Assembly: GCA_947382355.1 (NCBI GenBank)
Contig: CANCYR010000015.1
Span: 1 to 64,000, forward strand
Origin: an uncultured Lachnospiraceae bacterium
GTDB lineage: Bacteria; Bacillota; Clostridia; Lachnospirales; Lachnospiraceae
Reading direction: 5' to 3'
DNA: 64,000 nt
The translations under genes and the position numbers were made by a program. Below are positions 16,804 through 24,460 of the stretch, in pieces (positions within the stretch are counted from its first letter, which is position 1; each line of letters starts with the position of its first letter). The notes below the pieces were generated by a model that was not told where the DNA came from, ran no database searches, and was given only the letters and a program-made list of their open reading frames with translations.

Positions 16804-17679
16804 CTATTGAGTCATATACATATATGCATCCTCCAATCCCGCCTCAACCGGGCTGCAGGCTGTCTCCGGCTTTTTCTCGCTGACAATCCTGAGCTGCAGC
16901 CCCTTTTCCGTATAAATTCTGGAAGAAATTCGATATTCCTTCATCACCCATCCTGCCTCTTCCTCCTTAAGCCCTTCGCACAGCCATACATGGCCTTTTA
17001 CCTTTTCCATAAGCTTTTTCATTTCCCCTTTATAAACCAGACTTCCCTTCTTCATAATGGCAAGCTGATTACAGGTTGCCGCCAAATCCTCTACCACATG
17101 AGTGGAAAACAGCACGATTCTTTCCCTGGAAAAATCCACTAGCAGATTTCGTATCCGTATTCTCTCTTCCGGGTCCAGCCCGGTAGTAGGCTCGTCGATT
17201 ACAAGCATCTGGGGCTCATGTAAAAGCGCCTGAATGAGCCCTACCCTCCTTTTCATCCCGCCGGAAAGCTGCCTGTTCTTTTTGTTCTGATGCTGGCTGA
17301 GACTGGTCTTTTCCAGATAATACTCGATCCTTTCCCTGCACCCGGCCTTTGACATGCCTGCAAGACTGCCCATATATTCCAAGGTCTCTTTAACTGTCAG
17401 ATTCGGATAAAGCCCCAGCTCCTGGGGCAGATATCCTATTTTCCTCCGAAGCTTTTCATAGCTCTCCTCTTTATATTCCACATCATCCAAAAATACCGCC
17501 CCTTCCTGAGGCTTTAAAATAGTGGTAAGTACTCTCATCAGTGTGGTTTTTCCGGCTCCGTTTTCTCCAAGCAGCCCATAAATACCCTTATCCATCTGAA
17601 AGCTTACATGATCCACCGCCCTCGTTCCATTTTTGAATGTTACCGTAATATCTTTTCCTTTCAATGCCAAATTTTTCAC
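16804..17679 (-). CDS. ABC transporter ATP-binding protein (ABC-2 export type)
   Basis: The 291-residue ATPase has Walker A GENGAGKTT, signature LSGGMKRRVG, Walker B MLVIDEPTTGLDPEE and the switch His in FSTHVV. It likely powers the two membrane proteins encoded upstream (17977-19715). The GTG start at 17679 directly follows AGCAGG; a TTG three codons later is a plausible alternative with better spacing. The gene is separated from the permeases by a 297-base gap carrying short degenerate repeats. Confidence 0.85.
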   Translation of the reverse strand: MKNLALKGKDITVTFKNGTRAVDHVSFQMDKGIYGLLGENGAGKTTLMRVLTTILKPQEGAVFLDDVEYKEESYEKLRRKIGYLPQELGLYPNLTVKETLEYMGSLAGMSKAGCRERIEYYLEKTSLSQHQNKKNRQLSGGMKRRVGLIQALLHEPQMLVIDEPTTGLDPEERIRIRNLLVDFSRERIVLFSTHVVEDLAATCNQLAIMKKGSLVYKGEMKKLMEKVKGHVWLCEGLKEEEAGWVMKEYRISSRIYTEKGLQLRIVSEKKPETACSPVEAGLEDAYMYMTQ

Positions 17680-17759
17680 CCTGCTTTCTGTTTTTTGTTG
17701 ATTATCAGCTTATAACTTCATAATTGTTCCATTGCACGCTTCTAATCTGCTGTACACTT

Positions 17760-17900
17760 CTAATTTGATATCTTAATTATCTATTTCTTATTTTGATTAT
17801 CCGTTTTTCATCTTAACTATCCGATCAATACATTGACTATCCATTTATTATCCTAATCATCCATTTGCTATCTTATATCCATTTATTACCTTATTTGTCC
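17760..17900. repeat. Degenerate tandem repeats of about 20-22 bp
   Basis: Units such as CTTAATTATC, TTTGATTATCCG, CTTAACTATCCG, ATTGACTATCCA and CCTAATCATCCA recur roughly every 20-22 bases in the gap (17680-17976) between the ATPase and permease genes. The array is AT-rich and non-coding. It lies within the presumed operon. Confidence 0.6.
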
Positions 17901-17976
17901 AGCTTCTAAAGACATTACCATTAAATTGCGCTTTTGATTACTTCCCATTGTCAGCATGCTGCCTGCAGCTTATTTT

Positions 17977-18648
17977 CTATCTGGGAGTCCATAACGTCTC
18001 TTTCACTTTCTTTTTCCCGAAAAACAGCAAAAGACTTCCAAAAGCCATTGCACTGATTTTTCCCAAAATCCAAGTCCAGTTAAAGCCTTCACCCATCATA
18101 CCCACTCCCTTTTTGCCATAGGCAAACACATAAAGCGCCTCCGGAAGCTTCTGCCCTGTGGTGGAATTTAAAAGGCTCCAGATAATCACCGAAATGCCAA
18201 GTCCAGCCCACAGATTATGAAATAAATTCACCAGCGTAAAGGACAGGCTTCCGAAAAAGAATATGCTTCCTGCTGCCACAATGCCAAACTGAAGCCACAA
18301 AAGCCAATCTGAATCTCCAAGATTTCCCGGCCTTTGCCAGTAAAAAACAAAATAGCCTGCCATTGCCACTATAAGTATCCAGATTACCTGAAGAAAAAAC
18401 CGCTGCAGCAAAGTCCGCCATTTTCTTTTTGAAGGGCACAGGCTGAATACTTCCCATCTGCCTTCGGAAAACTCCTGATAATAGCCGTCTGCGCAAAATA
18501 CCAAAGCTAACAGCGCTATGTTTGCATCCATTGCCACGCCGATTTCCTCTACATAAGTAATGCCTCTTACAAGTGCCAGAACAATTACGAATAAAATGGA
18601 ATATACAGCCTTGTAAAAAGGAATCCCTATTTTCACATTATATTTCAC
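17977..18648 (-). CDS. ABC-2-type membrane protein
   Basis: About 223 residues with some six hydrophobic helices and a C-terminal basic tail. The GTG start at 18648 is preferred because GAGGAGGAG precedes it and GTGA overlaps the stop of the upstream permease gene. It is probably one permease subunit of the module regulated by the adjacent two-component system. Substrate unknown; a peptide antibiotic is a common theme for such modules. Confidence 0.72.
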   Translation of the reverse strand: MKYNVKIGIPFYKAVYSILFVIVLALVRGITYVEEIGVAMDANIALLALVFCADGYYQEFSEGRWEVFSLCPSKRKWRTLLQRFFLQVIWILIVAMAGYFVFYWQRPGNLGDSDWLLWLQFGIVAAGSIFFFGSLSFTLVNLFHNLWAGLGISVIIWSLLNSTTGQKLPEALYVFAYGKKGVGMMGEGFNWTWILGKISAMAFGSLLLFFGKKKVKETLWTPR

Positions 18649-19715
18649 CAGACTCTCCTCCTCTTCCACAAGAAAATGCACGCTCCTGCCAATATGACAG
18701 AAAACAAAAGCATTGCCGCCTGGTTTGCCGCTGCCATGGGCGGAGGCTCTATTTCTAAAAAGCTTCCCGGAAAACGAACCATAATGGCAAGGGGTCTTCC
18801 ATAATACCCGAAAACCCCTTCCTCATTCCGTCTTCCCATATTGGAGTAGATTGTATACAATATCAATGCCGGAACAGCCGGAAGCGGACTTTTAAAAGCC
18901 AGTGAAACTCCCCCATATACACATACGATTAACAAAAGATTGGGAAGATTATACAAACATACCGCCTTCCATATATCAAGGGGATTTATCGGAAATCCCG
19001 CCTGTCTTCCCAACTGCAGGCTCATCTGCCAGAATACGGCGGTTATGACAAAGGTGACTGCCAGCATGGCCGCCATGCCTCCCCCCAGCTTTCCAAGCAC
19101 ATACTCAAACGCACTTACCGGTTTTGTATGAAGCAGCTCATAGGTATTTTTCTTCATATCCTCAAAGAAGAGAAATGCCAGAAGGATAATGCTGTAAAAC
19201 ACCATGAAAAGCCCGAAGAAGTCTGCATATTTCTCTGCAAAATAGTGGGTATAAGGAGCTTCCTCCATTCTTTCCTTTATATAGTCATTTACTTCCTCCA
19301 AAGTTCCTTTTTTCAAATCAAAATGAGCAAAATACGCTTTGCCAATAATGAAAGAATAATTTTTTTCCAGATAAGCTGCGGCTTCCTCTTCCGACATATG
19401 CTCCATAGAGGCAGTCACCTTCTCCGCCTCTTTACTGCTCATTCCAAAGCCCGGGGTCTGCAGGTCTTTTTCTATCTGCTTTAAGGCGGCGCCATACCGG
19501 TCTCTCTGACTTTTACAGGGAATATACCCTCCTTCCACCCCCTCATTTCCAAATTGTTCCTCTGCTTTTTCAAGCTCCTTTTCATCTGCAAAGTAGTGTA
19601 GCTGTAAATAAGGTTTCAACTGCATATATACCCCAATAAATACAAGAACGGCTCCTATATAAAAAACAGGGTTTTTCAGATAATTTCTGCATTCTCTCTT
19701 TACTATGCTCCACAT
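18645..19715 (-). CDS. ABC-2-type permease with large extracytoplasmic loop
   Basis: The 356-residue protein has an N-terminal helix (NPVFYIGAVLVFIGVYM), a hydrophilic region of about 130 residues, then five more helices. KKNTYELLHTKPVSAFEYVLGK before the next helix is typical of ABC-2 permeases. AAAGGAGG stands before the ATG at 19715. It overlaps the following permease by four bases, so the two form a pair. The gap to the histidine kinase gene is 104 bases. Confidence 0.78.
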   Translation of the reverse strand: MWSIVKRECRNYLKNPVFYIGAVLVFIGVYMQLKPYLQLHYFADEKELEKAEEQFGNEGVEGGYIPCKSQRDRYGAALKQIEKDLQTPGFGMSSKEAEKVTASMEHMSEEEAAAYLEKNYSFIIGKAYFAHFDLKKGTLEEVNDYIKERMEEAPYTHYFAEKYADFFGLFMVFYSIILLAFLFFEDMKKNTYELLHTKPVSAFEYVLGKLGGGMAAMLAVTFVITAVFWQMSLQLGRQAGFPINPLDIWKAVCLYNLPNLLLIVCVYGGVSLAFKSPLPAVPALILYTIYSNMGRRNEEGVFGYYGRPLAIMVRFPGSFLEIEPPPMAAANQAAMLLFSVILAGACIFLWKRRRVW

Positions 19716-19819
19716 AATCTGCCTCCTTTCCAAAAAAAATTGTTTTTCCTTTACTCCCATATGGTAGCAAAAGAAAAACAATGAAATCACAACCGGCAAT
19801 AAACAGTCTGACTATTCGA

Positions 19820-21004
19820 TTATTTAATAAAAAAATACGCCCTGGCATATGCGCCTTTCGTTTCCCTGTTGCCAAGACTTAATTTTCCCCCATGTGCCTC
19901 ACAGAAAAGCCTGCACAAATAAAGGCCCAGTCCGAAATGTATGGAAGAATCCTCATCCTCCCCATGATAATAGGACTTTGTAAGGGTTTCAAAAGCTTCT
20001 GAAAAACCTTCCCCGTCATCTGACACCTCTATCACCAGAAAGGACTGTTCCGTGTATAATGCAATCTCTATTTCCTCTCTGGCATACCGGATACTGTTTG
20101 TAAGAAGATTTTCCAATACCTCCAACATAATGGAAGCATCCCCGTACAGTTCATTTACCTCTGCCCTTTCCCAAAACTTCCATTGAATGCCCTTTTCCTT
20201 ACATAGTGTTCTGACTGTAAAAAGCAGTTTCTTTTTCAGCGCTTTATAGGATACCGCTTGCTTTTCAGGCTTTCTTTCCTCCAGTCTGCACATTGCCTGA
20301 GTGATATTTAAAAAGTCCTGCAGCCTCTCCATCTGCTTCCTTTCCTCTTTCAGCATTTCCTGAAGGCTTTCCCTGTCAGGTTCTTTTTCTGCTGCAATAT
20401 CTGAAAGCATTTCCTGATATCCCTTCATAACGGTTAAAGGCGCCCGCATGTCATGGGCAATAGCGGCTCTTAAATTCTTTTCATTTTCTATCATCTGCCA
20501 CATTTTTTTGTTATTTTCCAACAGCTGGACTCTCATTTTTTCAAATGAACGGCATACCTGTCCCATTTCGTCCTGATTGTCATACTCTATGGCAAAATCC
20601 AATGTATTTTCCCTAATTTTTTCCGAGCTTTCCGTAAGAATTTTTAAAGGAAGCCTTAACTTATTTTGGTAAAACAAAAACATTGCCATGACGCAGGCTG
20701 CCACGGAAATAAGCAGCACATTCCATGTAATGATAAAATCGCAGCTCTCCACTATTATATTATCCATGTCAGTCATTTCCTCACTGCTTATCCGTCCTGC
20801 CTCCACTCTTAGTCCGGGAATCCTCCTTTCCATTTCTATCTGCTCCCAAACCTCCTCCTCATCGGTATAACGGCTCCATATTCTCTTTTGAATTTTTTCC
20901 GCAAGACATGTAAGCCCTGTGGAAAGGAAAAAACTGGCAATTAAAGCAACGCACAAATAAAGAGCCATGGTTTTTTTCAGGGTAAGATTTCTTATTTGTT
21001 CCAT
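19820..21004 (-). CDS. Sensor histidine kinase
   Basis: The 394-residue kinase has helix 1 at about 13-35, an extracytoplasmic loop of about 55 residues, helix 2 at about 92-112, a HAMP linker, the HisKA box AIAHDMRAPLTVMKGYQ and an HATPase_c domain with ENLLTNSIRYA, VSDDGEGF and GLGLYLCR. It overlaps the response-regulator gene by 13 bases. It probably senses the substrate of, or stress relieved by, the downstream ABC-2 transporter. Confidence 0.9.
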   Translation of the reverse strand: MEQIRNLTLKKTMALYLCVALIASFFLSTGLTCLAEKIQKRIWSRYTDEEEVWEQIEMERRIPGLRVEAGRISSEEMTDMDNIIVESCDFIITWNVLLISVAACVMAMFLFYQNKLRLPLKILTESSEKIRENTLDFAIEYDNQDEMGQVCRSFEKMRVQLLENNKKMWQMIENEKNLRAAIAHDMRAPLTVMKGYQEMLSDIAAEKEPDRESLQEMLKEERKQMERLQDFLNITQAMCRLEERKPEKQAVSYKALKKKLLFTVRTLCKEKGIQWKFWERAEVNELYGDASIMLEVLENLLTNSIRYAREEIEIALYTEQSFLVIEVSDDGEGFSEAFETLTKSYYHGEDEDSSIHFGLGLYLCRLFCEAHGGKLSLGNRETKGAYARAYFFIK

Positions 21005-21669
21005 TTATAGCCGCACCCCCATACCGTTTCTATCCATTCCCTGTCTGAATATCCGGAAAGCTTCTTCCTTATGCGCCGTATCAGCTCCGTCACCACCCTG
21101 CTGTCCCCATCCCCTTCATATGCGCATACTCTGTCATAAATAGTTTCCTTATCGTAAACATACCCAGCATTTCCCGCCAGAAATTCGATAATCTCATATT
21201 CCATTTTCGTAAATTCAATTTCCTCTTCTCCCCATGTGACAGTCCTTCCCGCAAAGTCGATGCCAAGCTCTCCGAAAAAACGTATTTTTGCTTTTTGCCC
21301 GTGACGCTCTTCTCTTTTTAAATGGGCTATAAGTCTTGCTTCCAGCTCTTTTAAGCTGAAAGGCTTTACAATATAGTCGTCCCCGCCGGAAAGCAATCCT
21401 TTCACCCGGTCCTGTTCCTCAATTTTCGCCGTTAAAAAAAGAATGGGACAGCTAACCTTATTCCTGATAAGCTTACATACCGAAAGCCCATCCAGCCCGG
21501 GCATATTGATATCCAGCAGGATGATGTCCGGTTCTGTTTCAATTTTCCTTAAGGCTTCCAGTCCGTTTTCCGCCTGATAGACCAGATAGCCTTTTTTATC
21601 AAAGTACAGCTTTAGCATTTTCAGTAAGTCCTTGTCATCATCTACTAACAAGATTTTATATTGGCTCAT
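20992..21669 (-). CDS. OmpR/PhoB-family response regulator
   Basis: The 225-residue regulator has an N-terminal receiver domain (LLVDDDKDLL, phosphoacceptor Asp in ILLDINMPGLDG, conserved Lys in IVKPFS) and a C-terminal winged helix (TKMEYEIIEFLAGN, RRIRKKL, WGCGYKW). AGGAGG precedes the ATG at 21669; longer upstream frames lack such a site. It is the first gene of the RR-HK-permease-permease set. Confidence 0.92.
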   Translation of the reverse strand: MSQYKILLVDDDKDLLKMLKLYFDKKGYLVYQAENGLEALRKIETEPDIILLDINMPGLDGLSVCKLIRNKVSCPILFLTAKIEEQDRVKGLLSGGDDYIVKPFSLKELEARLIAHLKREERHGQKAKIRFFGELGIDFAGRTVTWGEEEIEFTKMEYEIIEFLAGNAGYVYDKETIYDRVCAYEGDGDSRVVTELIRRIRKKLSGYSDREWIETVWGCGYKWNK

Positions 21670-21855
21670 AGGCGCGCCTCCTGTTGTTTTTTGAAGCATA
21701 GCAGGCAATTGTAAAACATCCAGCCTCCCCTCCTGCCTGCTTTGAAGCCCGGCAAACGGGAAATGGGCGGCTGCTTTCTTCCAGCAGATTATAACACGAA
21801 AAACCCAACAAAAAAACAACAGAAACCGCTATCCAGGCAAAAACACGGGACCTTC

Positions 21856-22022
21856 GTTACTATTCACGGCCCGGAAGCCGTTCATAGCAACGATTCGGGC
21901 GATATTCAAAGTTTTGCTTCACAAAAATCGCCCCTCACTCCTGAATCATGTTCTCACGGAATGCGCAGTTTATGCGCATTCCTGACCCGTGAAAAGTAAC
22001 AAAGTAACGGCTGAACTGTTAC
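21856..22022. repeat. Structured repeat element, copy C (variant type)
   Basis: GTTACTATTCACGG at 21856-21869 pairs with CCGTGAAAAGTAAC at 21987-22000. Between them lie GGGCGAT against ATCGCCC and a perfect hairpin GGAATGCGCA/TGCGCATTCC at 21958-21982. The segment ends with CGG plus CTGAACTGTTAC (22011-22022), the end motif of copies B and D. It fills the divergent gap between the response regulator and the preQ1-controlled genes. Confidence 0.65.
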
Positions 22023-22040
22023 TCCCTCCCAAATTCCCTC

Positions 22041-22069
22041 TTGTCTATCTTTTCTTCCTGTGCTATAAT
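22041..22069 (+). promoter_or_regulatory. Promoter of the queuine-salvage operon
   Basis: TTGTCT and a perfect TATAAT are separated by 17 bases. The expected transcript start near 22076 is about 17 bases before the riboswitch. Confidence 0.75.
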
Positions 22070-22092
22070 AGCCAATGCTTTACAAATACATA

Positions 22093-22218
22093 AGACAGTT
22101 CGTGACCATCCTGTCTCTAAACAAAACTAGGGATTTCAAGAAAACTTTGCGCCAAAAGGTGCAAAGGCTGTTTCTTTTGCAAGAAGATGGACACGTGAAA
22201 ACGTGTCCTTTTTTATTT
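22093..22218 (+). promoter_or_regulatory. preQ1-I riboswitch with terminator expression platform
   Basis: The aptamer (22093-22131) has the P1 stem AGACAG/CTGTCT, the loop TTCGTGACCATC and the A-rich tail CTAAACAAAACTAGG that forms the pseudoknot, closely like known preQ1-I aptamers. Downstream, TTTGCGCC/GGTGCAAA forms a hairpin. GGACACGT-GAAA-ACGTGTCC followed by T7 (22189-22215) is a strong intrinsic terminator. Ligand-dependent termination of the queL-qrtT transcript is the expected mechanism. Confidence 0.85.
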
Positions 22219-22275
22219 TCTAATACAGCATTTCGGCAACTGTATCTGATTCTTGAAAATCCCGGAAAGGAACGT

Positions 22276-23016
22276 ATGAAAATGGAAATTGACTTTCATC
22301 CAAACCGCTATTCTGTTATTGAAGAAAAAAATCCAAGGGAAATTGTTATGCTTCGGGGAAAGGGCTGCGCCTGGCGGCGCTGCCGTTTTTGCGATTATCA
22401 TCTGGACTCATCTCCGGATGAAGCTGCCAATTTTGAACTGAACCGGGAACAGCTTTTAAAGATTACCGGTATTCATCACAAGCTGGAGGTAATCAATTCC
22501 GGCAGCTTTGTGGACCTGGACGAGGCTACTCTTGCCCTGATTGAAGAGGTATGTCAAAAACACGGGATTCATGAAGTGCATTTTGAATGCCACTGGCAGC
22601 ACCGGGAAGAAATTGCCGGCTTCCGCGCACGCTTTCAGAAAAAAGGAATCACATTGAAAATAAAAATCGGCGTGGAAACCTTTGATTCCCTCTTTCGGGA
22701 AAGCTATCTGGACAAGGGCATCGATACCGATGAGCCGGAAGAGATTGCCGCTTATTTTGATGAAATATGTCTTTTGCAGGGCATTCCCGGACAAACTGTA
22801 GAAAGCATGGACCGTGACATCCGGACAGGTCTTGCTTACTTTGAAAGGGTATGTGTAAACATCATGCAAGAAAACAAAAAGCCAATAAAGCCGGACCCGG
22901 ACGTGATTGCGGCTTTCAAAAGGGAGCTCTATCCAAAATATGAGCAAAATAAAAGAATCGATATTTTAATGGAAAACACCGCTTTTGGTGTGGGAGGAGT
23001 TGTGGAACATGCGTAA
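22276..23016 (+). CDS. queL: Radical SAM protein, probable queuine lyase QueL
   Basis: The 246-residue protein has a short radical-SAM core. Its iron-sulfur motif reads Cys31-X4-Cys36-X2-Cys39 (GCAWRRCRFCDYH), one residue longer than the canonical CX3CX2C. IKIGVETFD and LLQGIPGQT resemble later barrel motifs. The preQ1-I riboswitch upstream and the cotranscribed precursor transporter point to QueL-type salvage, which frees a deazapurine precursor from queuine. The frame extends upstream to 22075, but that part is the riboswitch leader; GGAAAGGA precedes the ATG at 22276. The name rests on context and motif, not on a search. Confidence 0.72.
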   Translation: MKMEIDFHPNRYSVIEEKNPREIVMLRGKGCAWRRCRFCDYHLDSSPDEAANFELNREQLLKITGIHHKLEVINSGSFVDLDEATLALIEEVCQKHGIHEVHFECHWQHREEIAGFRARFQKKGITLKIKIGVETFDSLFRESYLDKGIDTDEPEEIAAYFDEICLLQGIPGQTVESMDRDIRTGLAYFERVCVNIMQENKKPIKPDPDVIAAFKRELYPKYEQNKRIDILMENTAFGVGGVVEHA

Positions 23017-23707
23017 CGAAATATTATTGATTGTATCTTTATTGATTACCTTTTCCGGTGTCATTGTATTATTTAAGCTCTTTAAGGAACAAGGCTTATA
23101 TCTATGGACTGTAATTGCCACCATTGCAGCCAACATTGAAGTGCTTATTGTGGTAACTGCCTTTGGCATGGAAATGACTTTGGGAAATATTTTATTTGCT
23201 TCTACTTTTTTAGTGACGGACATTCTCAGTGAATTATATGGAAAAAAGAAAGCCCAGACTGCCGTATGGCTTGGTATTGCCACTTCCATTGCATTTATTA
23301 TAATAAGTCAGTCATGGCTTTTATACATACCAAATGAAAATGACTTTGCCATGCCCTCTATCCGTGCCGTCTTTTCCAATACTCCAAGACTAATGCTGGT
23401 AGGCATTGTAGTGTACGTAATCGTCCAGCTTTTTGATGTGTGGGCTTATCATAAGTGGTGGGCATTTACCAACCGGAAATTCGGTGATAAAAAGAAATTT
23501 TTGTGGCTCAGGAACAATGGCTCCACTTTGATTTCCCAACTGCTTAATACAATTCTGTTTACCTGGGGAGCCTTCCTTGGAACCCATGATACGGCTACTC
23601 TTATTTCCATTGCGGTTTCCAGCTATTTGATTTTTATTGTTACCAGCCTTTTGGACACGCCTTTTATCTATATTGCCCGGTATGTGTTTGAAAAAGAATC
23701 TGCATGA
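23009..23707 (+). CDS. Queuosine precursor transporter (YhhQ/QrtT family)
   Basis: The 232-residue membrane protein has about six helices and family landmarks: LFASTFLVTDILSELYGKKKA, FDVWAYHKW, RNNGSTLISQLLNTILF and LDTPFIYIARY. The family imports queuosine precursors (queuine, preQ1 or related). The ATG at 23009 has GGGAGGAG upstream and overlaps the end of the radical SAM gene by eight bases. Both genes are controlled by the preQ1-I riboswitch. Confidence 0.9.
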   Translation: MRNEILLIVSLLITFSGVIVLFKLFKEQGLYLWTVIATIAANIEVLIVVTAFGMEMTLGNILFASTFLVTDILSELYGKKKAQTAVWLGIATSIAFIIISQSWLLYIPNENDFAMPSIRAVFSNTPRLMLVGIVVYVIVQLFDVWAYHKWWAFTNRKFGDKKKFLWLRNNGSTLISQLLNTILFTWGAFLGTHDTATLISIAVSSYLIFIVTSLLDTPFIYIARYVFEKESA

Positions 23708-23730
23708 AAGGGCTGTTGACATTAAAAAAA

Positions 23731-23782
23731 GGGGCTGTTGCAAAAGTAGGTGAATAATCTACTGGAGCAACGGCTCCTTTTG
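23731..23782 (+). terminator. Large terminator-like hairpin after the transporter
   Basis: GGGGCTGTTGC and GCAACGGCTCC form an imperfect 11-pair stem, with AGTAG/CTACT inside and a short T-run after it. It may end the queL-qrtT transcript, and is also the left end of the possible element below. Confidence 0.5.
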
Positions 23783-24214
23783 ATGTTCTCAGCTAAAAGC
23801 GGATTTGTCATATCAGGATATTCTTTATCAAATTCAATAATAAAAGTTCTTCGGATAACTGTATTTGGTTCGATTGGTCTGATTGGTTCGATTGGTTAGC
23901 CTGACCACTCTGACCAAAATCAAATGAATACTTTCCATCTAATGGAACAATAATTCTTTTTTCGGCATACAAACACCACCTTTTCGTTTGCATAATATTA
24001 TAACTCATATCATCTAATATTTCACTCATATGGTAATCATTCCAAGTGAAGGCTTAATGGTATGCGTCCTGATACCTTACTTCTTTTAACTTTAATAAGC
24101 TGCACGCAAAAAATCAGAAAAAACATTCAAACACCGAAGTTTTTCCCGATTTTTCTTTCCATAAAAGAAGGAGCGTTGCTTCATAACTACTTTTAATCAT
24201 TTCCAACAGCCCCC
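23731..24214. mobile_element. Possible small insertion-sequence remnant or MITE
   Basis: The segment starts GGGGCTGTTGCAAAAGTAG and ends with the inverse of GGGGCTGTTGGAAATG, with AGTAG nearby. This inverted end pair around 484 bp lacks a recognisable transposase. It contains short repeated Gln/Ser/Asn codons on the minus strand (23880-23935). Ends of this type occur in insertion sequences, but target duplications are not clear. Confidence 0.3.
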
Positions 24215-24217
24215 TTT

Positions 24218-24460
24218 TTATCCTTTAAACAGCTTTATACTCATGGGTACACATGGCTGATTCCACAATTCTCTCGGAATTGCCTCCATATTGCTTATTT
24301 TTTGGAAGCCCAGCTTTTTGTAGAAACCCACCGATTTAGGGTCCGCACACAAAAGCAAATATTGTATTCCTAAATATTCGGAATTAAGTGTTACAGCAAG
24401 ACCTATGATAAAATCTACCATATCCCTGCCAATCCCTTGCCGTTCATACCTTTTATCCAC
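24218..24460 (-). pseudogene. 5'-truncated GNAT acetyltransferase fragment
   Basis: The 80 residues match the C-terminal half of a GNAT protein: YERQGIGRDMVDF is the acetyl-CoA loop and helix, and VGFYKKLGFQKI is the last strand pair. The N-terminal half is missing. Its 5' end is fused, in another frame, to the end of the preceding membrane-protein gene, showing a deletion junction near 24455. Confidence 0.7.

Noticed and set aside
17760..17900. CRISPR array
   Set aside because: Units are short, degenerate and lack unique spacers of constant length; no cas genes.
22075..22275. N-terminal extension of the radical SAM protein
   Set aside because: This interval is the preQ1-I riboswitch and its terminator; the ATG at 22276 has the ribosome site.
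23808..24029. 73-codon minus-strand frame with Gln/Ser/Asn repeats
   Set aside because: Low complexity, no recognised domain, lies inside the possible insertion remnant; not enough support for a gene.
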